Assembly (NCBI GenBank): GCA_905250025.1 | Contig: CAJNOJ010000097.1 | Span: 297,377-361,376 of the forward strand | Length of the DNA: 64,000 bases | Direction of reading: 5' to 3' | Source of the DNA: Adineta ricciae | Taxonomy: Eukaryota; Rotifera; Eurotatoria; Adinetida; Adinetidae | Part shown: positions 33,801 through 46,473 of the stretch, piece after piece | Layout: every line of letters starts with the position of its first letter | How positions within the stretch are numbered: position 1 is the first letter of the stretch | The notes under the pieces: model-generated | Told to the model about the DNA's origin: nothing | The model's database searches: none | What the model saw: only the letters and a program-made list of their open reading frames with translations | Made by a program: the position numbers and the translations under genes

Positions 33801-36800
33801 TTATTGTCGTGAAGAAGATGCATTTGCTGTTTGACGATGCATAGTCTGAACCATCAAACTGATGTAAGATGTCAACAGATCATCCATTTTATAGCCCTAG
33901 ACAAGATGATTCTGAGTGTTGAGAAAAAAAAAGTATTGTTTCATACTTACCAATGGTGATTCACATAATAAACGGGTACCTCGAACAATGTCACCAACAG
34001 TCTGAAGAAAAGGAGGACATGAGGAATAGTTTGTTTTCTAGAAGGAAAGAGGTTTTACCATGTTAAAATAGGTATTTCCACTTGACCAATTTGAAATACT
34101 TGTAAATGAATATGTGACAAGCAAATCTTTACTCTTCGGATGAATCAAATTCACTCCATTTTTGTTAATGGCAATCAATAACTGTTCAGGATATGTTGGA
34201 TCCGATGTTTGCTAGAGGAAAAAGAATTCATTGGCGTATATAGTGGATCAAGTTCCGTACTACATACTTTCACTTCGAAGAATGCTGAACCAAATGTTGC
34301 CCATTGGTAAGTTATTTTCAGGAACATGATTTTCGCATCCTCTGGTGATACATTACGAGATTGGGCATGAGCAGCCATAATTTGCTTGAAAAAAAAAAGA
34401 AATCAAGTCTGATTCAGTAATCGCGTTTTAACACCATTCCTACCTTTCGCCATTCGCCATAGGACAGCTTATCGGCGAGATCAGCTGGAACGAAATCTTT
34501 TAATCTAGAAGTCGAAATCACATCGTACAACAGCAAGCTTTCACTTTGATTCTTACTGAATATTCTCGAATTGAGTTGTACTGTCACCGAAACGTACACG
34601 ATATATACAGGCAGCTAGTTCAATAGCATCTTCGATCGAACATTTATGGTACCCGCGAATTAATTTTGGAAGTTCCTAACAGAACAACGATTCAATCCTG
34701 AAAATATGCTCTTTTTCTTACTTGATGGTAATGAAAGATTATGTCGGCCATTCTATCTTTGCCTGGAATAGCATTTGTCCATAGTTTTCTCATGAAGAAG
34801 ATCTGATAAGTGTATTTCGGTGGATCTTCACGTTGTTTCGTCTTCTTAATCCATTCCTAAACACAGTCATCAGATAAGAATGATAATCACAGTCAAGTAC
34901 TGTAAACTTACGGTTAGATGTCGAACGAAATCGAAAAAGAAATCACCTTCAGGCACACTGATGACTTTATCAAGAATCTTAACGAATAAACTAAAACCTT
35001 CACTTGATTGTAGCTTAAGTCGTTCCGCAATATTTCGACAGAAATCTTTCGCACGTGTGGAAGAATCCACTTCAAATGCTTCTGATGTATCATCCGGAAA
35101 GTAGACCTTATGGTAAATTTGTGTAGTCATATGTTGGATGGCTTCGACTTCCACCTGATGTGGTGGATGTTTACGTTGACCATTTCTATAAATACGAATA
35201 AGTTCTGAATTGAAAATTTTCAATCAAAAACACTTTACTTCAATGTGCGTTGTAATCGAGCGAAACAATCGGCAGCTAACTGATGTTTACGGGAGCGTAG
35301 AAACAGATTCACTTCTCGAAGTAAGACAGCACTCGGTGCGAAACATCCACTTGCTAGCCACATCAATTCCCAACCGCGTGATTCGCTTGATTGATTGCTG
35401 TTATCAGTTAATTGTTTAATCAATTGACAGTACAATTCATCTTTCAAAATTTCCTAGAGAACGAAAAAAGAAAGCGATGACAATTCAAATGACAATATTC
35501 CAGGTACTGACATGTTTCAATGCTGGATCGAAAATCGCGTCCGTTAGTTCGTTGGTTGCCCGACGTCGATATCCAGTTTGATAATCACCCATATATTTCA
35601 GTACATTCATAAAGCAAGCACAAGCTTCTTCACCCAATTCAAGTTTTTCTTGTAATTTTTTCAATAATGGTTGGCGTAAAGGCTCTTTTTGAAACGCCCA
35701 CAGACGATCCGCACCGTTATTTGCTCCGCCGCGTCGCGTGAATGTGTTCGACCAAGTACGTTTTGGTGCTGCACGAAAGTTAGTTTCAGCATATTTTTCT
35801 AGTGTATAACCTTGCTCAGGTAAAAAGTCATTATTGTTATTTCCACCGACCGACAAGCCAGAGAACAGATGATCATTGGTTACTTGCTGCTGATTAGCAT
35901 CAGCCCATTGTAATGCGAAGATATGAAGAATTTCTTGTGAGGGTTTCGATATTGTGGGTAAAATGTAAGCGCATTCGCTTGGAAATTCACCTGTCGCTCC
36001 TGTACGTTCATTGTATCCGAATAATAAACCTGCCGAAGTTGAACGTGGATCATCCTCTAATGTTACTAAATCACCCCGACGTACAGCTAAACCAGATCCC
36101 ATTGGTTCGAAATCTTGAATAACAACAACATATCTCGATTTTCGTTTGAGGCCTTCTAGGAAATTAATGACTAAATCACGTATATCATCGGCATTGTTTG
36201 ATGTGAATGTATATTCTTCGTTTTTGATTGTAATTATCGTAAAACTATTACTTTGTTGTCGTCCAGCTGCTTTACTGCTGAGTATTTGTGTAATTTCTGG
36301 AAATGATAGTTCAAGCAGAACTTGCTCTTGATCATCAATAACATAAACGCCTGTCCAGTTCACGGCAATGATCACTTCATTTTTCGGTAAAGTCGGTCCT
36401 GAGAACTTGTATGCTTCGTAGAAACGCGAGAATAACAGTGGCCATTTGAAGCGGGCATAATTAACTATGTCTTCTTTGACACGAATGATCGATATGGATT
36501 CCCTTGGATTATTGAAATAACGTTTGTGCGCATGTATAATAATTTGTAACCAACGTTCTGATGCTTTATTCTGTACGAGTTGATTATCAGGAATGTAATG
36601 AGGTAATAGTTCACGTAAGCGATCTATATGTAAATCCTGTCCATATTCAATGAAATATTGCTGAGCAGCGATCATAGCTAAATCATCATCTAGGAAAGTA
36701 AAAAGAGAAAGATTAGAAGAGTATAACAGTTGAATTGTTAACCTTTTTCACAACGATATTCGCCAAATTTAATTCCTCGGACAACTTGTTGATAGATCAA

Positions 36801-39800
36801 ATTGGTTGCTACTGGATCGTCACGTGGATTATGCCATGGTGCAAAGATTTCCTTACGGAAGAATAATCTCCAAGGTGCTGCTTTTTCCATTGTACCTTGT
36901 TCTTTTGCATATTGCTCACATTGTGATATCGCATCCATAACATGATCCATTCCCGAGCCCAGTGAAGAAACTTTATCGAACAAGGCAATGTATAAAGAGA
37001 AACCAAATCGATCATTTAAATTAATCTTCTCAGCTAATAGATCGCATAATTCACGTGCTGTGGTAGCTGAATCAGCTTTGAGAGCTTTGGAACTGCCATC
37101 CATAAACGTGATTTGAAGTAACAAAGGTTCTTTGTGTTTAGTTGCCTAGTAGAACAAAAGAAAATACGTATAGAACAATAGCAGAGATAGCTTTTCATTA
37201 CTTGTAATTCCAGCCATGATGGTGGTTGTGTACGTGAACCATTCATCATTGTTCTTGACAAACGTTCATAGCAATATCGTGGAAAGCCACTTGGGCCGTT
37301 AAGAATAAAATTCTGTAGATATTTGATCAATTTAGGTGATGGGGCAAAACATCCCACACATAATGAAAGTAAAACCCATCCACGTGCAGTGGATTGTGAT
37401 GACGGATTACCTGTTAACTGTTTACATATTTGAGAATAGATTTCATCACGTAATTCAGCGACATGAATGCCAAGGCCAATAATAAAATGTAATTTTTCTA
37501 AGTTTGATGTCGGTCGATCTTCGAGAAATGGATTCATACCAGACATCTTCATCTGTTGGCTTGCACTCAAGGCATCAAGATCTTTCAAACGCGTCATGGC
37601 AGCATCGGTGGATAGTTTTGATTTTCGTTTCAATGTCATATTCACTAATTTCTGTTTGACAGATCGCGACGTTGGTTTATTGGACGTTAATAATGAGCCG
37701 TTATTCGAGTATGATGGTGGTGACGAAGGGTCAGGAGATGGTTGGTTATCAATGGATTCGTTCAGCTTCTGTGCTTCTTCCAAATCTTTCTTATTGAATT
37801 TTCTTCCAAGTGTCGAGTGAATTTTGTTCATGACAGATTGTTTTTGATGAACGGCATTTGGTGTGCGTACATCAGGTAGATCGCACATAAATCGAAGAAT
37901 TGTTATCCAGATAGCCAATGCAGCCTAATGAAAGATAGAAATAAATATGAATACAGACTCGATTCAACTTACCAATTGATCTCGTTCCGACTTGATTGCT
38001 AATAACGGTTGTCGAAGTGTTTTCTTCGTGAAATGTGACGTCGCATTGCCTTGAAAATACGTTGAAGCAAATTTCGCAAATGTATATTCTCTTAAATCTT
38101 CATCTTGATGTGGCAACGGCAAGGATTTATCGATTCGTTCGATATTATCCATAGATTGTGGCATATTTCCTAATGTCGAATGCATTCCACCAGTTGTTGT
38201 TGGACGGTACGCTGATGTGGTACGTTCATCAGTACCTGATGGAAACATATTATTGAATAGATCGTTTTCATCGGTGTAAGTCTTTCTTTTCATCAGCAAG
38301 CGTTTTTCTTTTGCTCGTTGTTGTTCAGCTCGTTCCTGTTCGTGAATTTCATGTTGAAGCACTTGTAATCGTTCTCGATATTTTCGTTCAGCTTCTTCTT
38401 TAGCACGTTTAGCACCGAGGGTTGGAATTAGACGTTTTTCTTCTTCATATCGTTCTTGTTCAGCTTGACGATACATCGTGTCTTGGAGACGATATCGCCT
38501 CATCTGTTTCTGTGCAACATGACGACGAACTTCGGACTGTAAAATAAGAATTGCGTTCAACTTTCGACTATAATTTTGACGAGCTAGAAATATGACAAAG
38601 AATAGAATCAAATTCTTTTTCTAATTGTTTCTTTTTACCGAGGTAGCCGCGACAATATCGTTGAAGATTTAGTATACGATCATGTAGAACCGAATAGCGA
38701 AGTGATAGCATCCGTGTGTGAAATTGTGTTTGTAAACGTGTGAAACCATTGGTGATGATTTGAAAACGTCTTGCTTCACGATAACTTTTACAGTAACGTT
38801 GGATAAGTAGAACACTTTGACGAAGAGCAACAAATTGTCGTCGAGCAATCCATTGACGAATTGTATTCTGTAGGATAAGAATTTTTCGCGCCATAACTTG
38901 CTCACGAGCCTGCTCGAGATAAACATCTTGCGCATCCTATTCATTTTAAAAAGAAAATGCAGATTGAAAGATGTAGAGATTCTTAATAAAATATACCTTG
39001 AGGAAAACTTTTGTTTTACCAATTTGATAATCCTGATTAGCAAGGGCAGCTCTACAGATTTTCTCTGATGCTGCACGACAATCTCCTTCGCGATGGGATG
39101 GGCCAATGCCCGCTGCCAATAGTCGATATCGATCAACGAAATCACGGAATAGATGTCGAATAGGATAACCTTTTCGTCGAATGCTAATCGTTTCCATCAT
39201 ACCTGAATAACGCAATTGACGACAGACTAATGCACGATCGAAATTCTACGAGAAAGGGAAAGTCGGACATTTCGTTGATCAAAACTGAACAGCGTTATTT
39301 ACATCTGGTGCTTTGTATTCATTCGGTTTGATACAACGAACAAAGAACGGCTGACATGCAGACAAAATTGTCATTAGTGAATCGAGTGATTTCTTGAATT
39401 GTGTGCCGAGTGTTGGAGCTCGTTTTCGTGTTTCCGTTCCAATTTGAAATTCATTCAGAAATAAATTTCGTAAGAATTTACTCTTCGTCTCTTGTAACAA
39501 TTTCATCAGATCTTGACTGAAGGTATCTCGATTTTTCTCCAGAAAATCTATCCGAAACGACAATCACAAGTTGATCACTCAATCGAAAATCAAACATACT
39601 TTCACAATCATAGTAGACATTGCCGGCAAAATGTCGAATGCCAAAGCTAATCACGTTATCAGTTTTTCTTGGAATGAAATTTTCATTTTTCGAATGATTA
39701 ACGTGCAGTTTATCACATAACGAACGATCTGTACCTTTGGGGAAACGACTTTCTTCATCAATCAACGCGATAATGTTCATCGATTTGCTCGCAATCAAAT

Positions 39801-42800
39801 CAAGTATACGTTGATTATCTTCAAATGCAATGTGCTGCCAATTGATATGTTCATTGTCGTACTCTTCCTGTTCCAATTTAAAGATGTGATGAACAAAAAA
39901 TTGTTGCAAATTTTCATTTGCATAGTTAATGCATAATTGTTCGAAACTGTTCCGTTGAAAATTCTCAAAACCGAAGATGTCCAATATTCCAAGACTATAA
40001 AAAACGGAAAGTAAATGTCACTTTGTTTGTATGAGTCAGACATGTACTATCAAAGAACAATAGATGTTTTTCGTTTATTTTCAGTTCGATTTTATCATTA
40101 GTATTAGAGAGTACATTTCTCTCATAGATTTCTGATGCGGTTTTCGAAGTCGTAAATATCTTCACATCTGATCATAGAGCTTTAATAAAAATCTTCGAAA
40201 CCTTATCTTTGTATGATCGCAAAAGAAAATAACTTTATTAAATAGAAGACATAGTCGAATATTCAAGGTTAATAAAGCTTTTACGATCGACAAATTCTTG
40301 TACCTTTCAAAAGAAAGCATTGTCGAATCATTTACTTCCTGATTTCTAGATAAAATTTCGAACGTATTTGCTGAGGAGATTTTGTTCTGATTTTTACACT
40401 CTGAAAAGTCATATCTGAAATATCATCGTCTCGTATTTCTCACTCATCCTACGCAGCAAGTAAAAAGAGAATATTTCAAATACTTGACGTCGATTTATTG
40501 ACAAGTTCTGTTTGTAAAGTTTTCTTTTAGATTAATACTATTAAGTAAGGTTTCATCTTTCGAAAGTGTTGACTTTCGTGCAATCGATTACCTTTTTCGA
40601 TAAATGACATGATCGTTGGGCTTGTATATTGCCGAATTGATTTTCTCCACTATCCATATGAACATCTTCCCGTAGATTCCTTTCACAAATGCATCACTGA
40701 ACGAGTATAACCATTATCAGAGATAATCATCACGAAACTCATCGCCTACCGAACATCAAATGCTTGTTCCTGATTCAGTGGTGTGACAACGGTTTCACCG
40801 TGAGCAAAAATCGTACGTTTTAATAAACCATCGCATAGACCACCTTCGTCAATCTTAAAGATAAATAGTTGCTTACAAGAGATTGATTGGAATATGCTGT
40901 CACTCTACTTTAAGTAATTTAGAAACAATTCGAAGAACATTCACATTCGCTACAACACATGTATCCATGTTCTGAGTTGTGGTTGCTGAAGAAAAGAAAG
41001 TTCGTTCGTTCAATCATAGATAAATCCATTCATACCTTGAAATCTTAAATTTCCCAAATGTAGAACAGCTGCTAGTAGTCTTAGTATATCATTCAGTTCT
41101 TCATCACTGAACATCAACACTTTGCATGCACTCTTTATCGATGCCCATTCTTTGGCATCGTCTCTACTATCACAATAAATGGTTCCATCGAGCTAAGCGG
41201 AAAAAAAGTGATAATAAAACAGCAAATAATTCATCCCTTTTGAAATTTACTTGGTTAAGATAAACATAATCACTAGCAGTTGTTAAATCCAACTGTTGTT
41301 TCTCTTCTTTAGACATTCCCGATAACATGCAGTAGAAAACATGATAATTTCGTTCATCACGAGCCTAAAATGTCCGTTGCGATCGTTATCAGTTACATTC
41401 TAAACCACATACCTGAGATACGATACGAGACTTTTCGAGTAGATATTGTTCTATCTTTGCTCCTTCAATAGCTCCGCGTTTATCAAAGTGAATATCAATA
41501 TATTTTCCAAAACGTGAGGAATTATCATTTCGAACAGTTTTAGCATTACCGAATGCTACAAAGGCAAGACTTCGAAAAGATTTCATTGATTTTCAAACAA
41601 ACCTTCAAGAATAGGATTAGCATCAAGGATTTGTTGTTCAATCCAGGAATGTTGACCACTGGTTGCTGCCAGAAATTGCAGAATTAATTTGGTGGATTCA
41701 GTCTTGCCACTACCACTTTCACCACTGATTATAATACATTGATCATGTTGATATCGTTGCATACTCCAATATGCGTTGTCGCCTGTAGCAAATATGTGTG
41801 GTGGTAGTTCGCCAATTTTTTTATTCGAATATCGACGCATGTATTCAATATTGTACACATTTAGTGATTTGTACGGATTGACAGCTACTAGAATTGATCC
41901 AGTGTAGGTCTAAACGAAAAATATGATTGTTGGAATGAGATCTTTTCCATCGTAGAAATATTGTTACATAGATGATGTCTTCTTTGTATCGAATATGAAG
42001 ATTATGTAATATAGCAGATTCTTTCAGATCACCCAGGGATATCATATCATCGACACCATCGATTGAACTTTTATGCATTGGACGAAATTTAGTTTGGGCA
42101 GGGAAATGTAATTCCTAATGAAGAAAAAGTAATGAGAACGTTCACAGAGAAAGTAAAAATTTACTTTTTCATTATCATCGATTAAGACAATTTGTCCGGC
42201 TTGTGTAGCGACCACACGAGCACCAATTTCGACATTGAACTCATTGCCAGTTCGCTGATCGACCCAGACATGATCACCCTAAAGATACAAATGAAACAAA
42301 ACGTTTTCCCTCTTGAAGTGTGAAGTAGAAAATGGTTTTAGCAAAATCAACCTGTAGAAAGTAAGTATTTAGCAGTAGTGCTGGCATAGCTTTATTTCAC
42401 GTTTGAATTCAATCTACGTCTAATTGTTCTTTTCTATTTACTTGAAATAAGCAAGCGCATGTGTACGTGTTCATTGAAATCATTCGTCCTGTTCTTAATA
42501 CGAGCACATAACGAACACATTATTCAAGTGCAATTATATATAGATATATGTGTTCATCTGTTGACATTCTCTCTCGTTTCATACATATTTGAATAATTCC
42601 TAGAGATCAGTCGAAAACTTCAACGATTTTTCTTCTACTTGCAATTCTCTTGTCTGAACATTGAAATGAACTCAATTAATTAATTTAGGTGTTAATTAAC
42701 TAGCATGTAACATATATGAACCGGTAATAGATCTTGTAAAACAAGTTGATTATTTTTTTTTCCTTTTCTCTTAGATAAAGACATCTCAATCTAACTACTG

Positions 42801-43219
42801 AGTGTCTGTATGTGTGTGTGTGTGTATGTACGTGTGTGAATAAATCCGGATCAACAATGATCACTGAGAGACATGGAGAAGAAATTTAGAGAATAAGCAC
42901 ACATCAATAAGCGAACATCGACATTGTCGACAACGGCACATAGTTTGCTAAAAGATCAATCTTTGTGATAGACAATTACAAGCGTGATGCAATATAGAAC
43001 TATGAATGGGAGAGCATCATTTGTAAATCAAGGATAAAACACGTAGAACAGCAAAATAGATGGACAGCAGTTTTGAAACTAATCAAATACCAGAGAATAT
43101 TGCATTATTTGACTATAGTTTAATATTTATAGTAAACTTGAATACGAGTAAATGGCAGAATTCTAACAGACAAAAAAAAAACTATGAGTAATTCAACTTA
43201 CTTTTGCAACGCTCACCAT
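33801..43219 (-). CDS. MYO7A: Unconventional myosin VIIa
   Basis: Complete minus-strand gene of more than 20 exons. Exon 1 is only 18 nt (MVSVAK, 43202-43219) followed by a roughly 0.9 kb intron. Motor domain: [31 protein letters not shown]-loop [14 protein letters not shown] (about 41700), switch-[16 protein letters not shown] (41500), LDIFGFENF (39975), [11 protein letters not shown] (39320), then FLEKNRD. Neck IQ motifs lie at about 38600-38900, then a charged helix ([14 protein letters not shown], about 38390). The tail has MyTH4 (about 38070-37240; [17 protein letters not shown]), FERM (about 37130-36160), SH3 (about 36130-35940; [20 protein letters not shown]), second MyTH4 (about 35690-35240; GWELMWL) and second FERM ending [13 protein letters not shown] at 33801. 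This order is diagnostic of myosin VII, an actin motor of stereocilia and microvilli-like protrusions. A 0.6 kb intron sits at about 40010-40590. The stop overlaps an AATAAA, and an AG (43231-43232) precedes the ATG by 11 nt. Confidence 0.95.
42809..42825 (+). repeat. TG dinucleotide repeat in MYO7A intron 1
   Basis: Short (TG)n microsatellite within the long first intron of myosin VIIa; followed by further TGTA variants. No regulatory element recognised in the rest of the intron. Confidence 0.8.
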
Positions 43220-43232
43220 TCAGTGTATACCT

Positions 43233-44521
43233 GAAAGAAGACATAAACGAATGTATTTTCTTTTAATATGAGGTAAAACACAAACTTTCTTTTTATGAAA
43301 AAGACATGAAAGACAGATTCGTTAAAAAATAGTAGTAGCAAACACATACACAATCAGAGATTATGCATCACATTTTCTTCGTCTTTTCTTCCTTCTTTTC
43401 AGGTGAGTATATACTTGTATGCCCGCCCGGTAAAAGTAGTCGACTGCAAAGAATGGTTCTCTTCTTCTTCGTCTTCTTCTTCTTCTTTTCTCCTTGCCTT
43501 TACTTTTATAACATTTTTTTTTATTTGAACAAAATCTTCCCTCCTGTCGTGCACGCGTATGTGTATGTAGTGTGTGTGTGTTCGTTTTGCGTTCTTTGTC
43601 TCGCCTTTACAATGACTGACCAAATGCAATCATCGTACAGAGTCGCCTTTCTGCTGTCTCCTTCTACTCATATTTTTTCTTTTCAGTCCTATTCTGATAC
43701 TGAGCTGAAGTAAACGAAAGAAGATGTTGATGATGAAGAACGAACTGTTCTTTCTTTTTCTTCTCCTTATATTCAGACAAATAGTGCAGACAGTGTCTCA
43801 ATCACGAATATGAATTCAACATCAGATCTGTCATCTACTATATGCCGTAGAACTTGTCCTCATGTCTGTAAAGAAAATGTTTACTAATATGTCCCAATGA
43901 AAGTATAAAAGAAAAAAGGAACGAACACGACAATCACTTTACAGTCTAAATTGACACATCAACATTAGATCAAATAATCAATATCGACCTTCTTTCCTAA
44001 ACTAAGCGATACTCAATTTACGTTCTCTTGACGAACATGATAAAAGAAGACAGCTGGAGTATACTACTATTCGCAAAAGAAGAAAAATAAAGACATTATT
44101 GTAGACTTTGGTAGATGATATCTACCTGTTTGTGTTGACATTTAACATTCCATTTCAAATAAAACATAAGAAGAGAAAAGAATCTTTATAAAAGTCGAAG
44201 ATTTCTAAATGATAAATTTGTAACTATCGTCTTCGAAAGTTTTCGATGTCAACTATAATGATTCATACGCGCAAGAAACTTCGAAAAAATCGATGTGAAT
44301 AATAAATCGAAATGATATTGATTTGTTTTCAAAATGAAGCCATCAGAAGAGTGCCATACTTTGCAGGATTTAAAGAAACAGATGTCGTTAAAAATACAGT
44401 TTTGATTGGTTTATCAAGATACTTGTCAAAAACCAACAGACGAAGACGAAAAACGTTTTCTTGTTTCTTCTTTCATCCACATTGTTACATCTTCATTTGT
44501 GAAACTTAATTATAACTGAAA
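43233..44521. other. Divergent intergenic region MYO7A / UBE3D
   Basis: Shared 5' region of two divergently transcribed genes. Contains a TTC/TTCTTC-rich stretch at about 43459-43495 and general AT-rich sequence. Open stretches at 43363-43713 and 43399-43629 arise from this low complexity. No promoter motif could be assigned. Confidence 0.45.
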
Positions 44522-46180
44522 ATGATTCAAGTACATGTTGATATTCTTCAAAACCTTCAACAAGCAATGTTCGTCTTAAATCTTCCAGTGACAGCGTATG
44601 TGATGTTCATTAGATAGTTTGTTTGTTTTTTCATAGAAAAAGAAACGAATTAAATCATATCATACGATCTCGTGATACTGTATTTTCCTGGGAAGAATAG
44701 TAATAAACGTTACTCTTGAAGTGAAGTATGTACGTACGATTGATTCATGATGAAATCAATCATCAAGTATGAAGTGTTTCTCTGTTTGATATTTATTCCA
44801 AGAATAGATGGTAGAATATACCCTCATATGTAATATATTGCCTTCCGAACCATCAACAAGATATAGATTCAATTGTGTATAAAGACTAACTGTGTACATG
44901 CACGCGAATGTCGGGTAGTTTCTCTGAACGGCACGCATCTATCTCGATTCGTATAGATTCTCAGTGTTGAATGGAGAACAAATGTAAATGAAAGTTTAAA
45001 TATTATAATTTGTCCTACTATTTTCTTTTAGAGAATGTAGCATTCAAACTGATCAAGTTGTTATCGAAGACAAATCCCACGCTGAACGAACTATAATTCA
45101 TTTCAACGGTTTAATAATAGATGTCAATCGAAATACTGAAATTACAACACCTGAAAAGAATACTATTACAACAGTTGAAGAAGAACAGATTCGTCGAACG
45201 TTCAGGTAACTAAATACGATCGACTTCAGTACGAGCATGTATTCTATCATTTTTATTCAGATTTCCGTTTCTTCGATTGCCAATTGTCACAGACGATGTG
45301 CACTACGATTTGACTAAAATTCAATGTGCTGAATGTCATACACCATTGAAAATCATTCCAGACAAGTACGATTAATTGTTTTTTGAGAAAGAATTTTTCA
45401 TCTGAATCTAATTGTATATCGTAGTCAGTCGTACAAAATTGTTCAACAACAAAGTACTAATGCAGATGATATCAACGAAGTTATCTTCTGTCATCGGTTT
45501 TGTGAAGCTCATCAACATGAACATACGCACGAGCATAAACATCAATTGCATGTTCCTCTTGATCTTCATTCGGAATCGGTAGTTCTCGAAACGGTGGAAA
45601 GCTTCGTCATTGGAAAAGAGTTTACATCTTTTGATCTGGTCAACAATGGACTTGTACAATGTCACCATTGTTCTGCTCAACTCGGGACATTCGGTATAGT
45701 AGATTTATTAATTGTGTTGAGTGAAGAGTATTTTTTTATTTTCTCTGTTTAGATTCTCAAACAGATCTCGTTTCGTTCGATAAATATGCATTATATCCAT
45801 TTTCCAATGATTATCTATCAGCATGTTTCCGCCATCAAGAACCCGGCCGATATATAGTGAAAGTACCCAAAGTCAACGACTCGGTCTTTCTGGTCTGGAT
45901 ATTGCCGAATCGGCTACTCTCTGCTGGTACATCAATCAAGTCAAATAATGGATCTATTCAACTTAATTTTCAACAGAAACGCAAGATTCTTTTCTCACAT
46001 ATAACATCAGCAGATGATAAACTATTTGCTGATTGGAAACGAGATTTCTCAGTAACAACTCTTCTAATTAGTCGATTATGTCTCAATCATTTATCAGCAA
46101 CATTCAAACAAGAACTAGAACATTTTCCGAACATTTTCAACAGCAAGGAAACATTCCAATCATTAACTATATCTTTGTAA
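44522..46180 (+). CDS. UBE3D: UBE3D-like E3 ubiquitin ligase (HECT_2 family)
   Basis: UBE3D binds E2 enzymes (UBE2C in mammals) and is a HECT-like ligase. Exons: 44522-about 44598 (MIQVHVDILQNLQQAMFVLN), then after a roughly 430 nt intron from 45032, and further short introns at about 45206-45260, 45366-45421 and 45694-45752. Features: FPFLRLPIVTDD, first Cys pair IQCAECHTPLKI, a His-rich loop near EAHQHEHTHEHKHQ, CHHCSAQLGT, then a C-terminal domain with VFLVWILPNRLL and the end DWKRDFSVTTLLISRLCLNH...SKETFQSLTISL. The last block parallels the human end (WESDISVHPLTLPSATCLELL ... FQVAFLKI) and the two C-x-x-C sites match the family. Length about 380 residues is normal. A poly(A) signal AATAAA (46188-46193) begins eight bases after the stop. 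The next gene on the same strand starts 293 bp away. Confidence 0.82.
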
Positions 46181-46187
46181 TACTTAT

Positions 46188-46193
46188 AATAAA
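46188..46193 (+). terminator. Poly(A) signal AATAAA of UBE3D
   Basis: Canonical hexamer seven to eight bases downstream of the TAA at 46178-46180, implying a very short 3' UTR. Confidence 0.55.
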
Positions 46194-46473
46194 ACTAGGA
46201 ACATAATGAACAAAAAAATACTTATTGTATGATCTACATGTGTGTATCGAACGAAAAAGTCAGACTGTATCTTGTCTTCATCGGCTAATCCTTTGTTTGT
46301 AATAAGCAGTAGTAGTAAGAAACGAAAAAATGTTAATAAGACCAAATAGCAATTAGTGGACGATCGAATCAACGAGCGAACGAACGAAAGAAAGAGAGAG
46401 AAAGTACTCTCTATCCCACTTAGTCACTCGTCAATAAAGTGACGAGAACGTATGCTTTGAGATACATATAGCT

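Noticed and set aside
43363-43713. Plus-strand open stretch rich in Phe near MYO7A
   Set aside because: It comes from TTC/TTT repeats in the divergent spacer.
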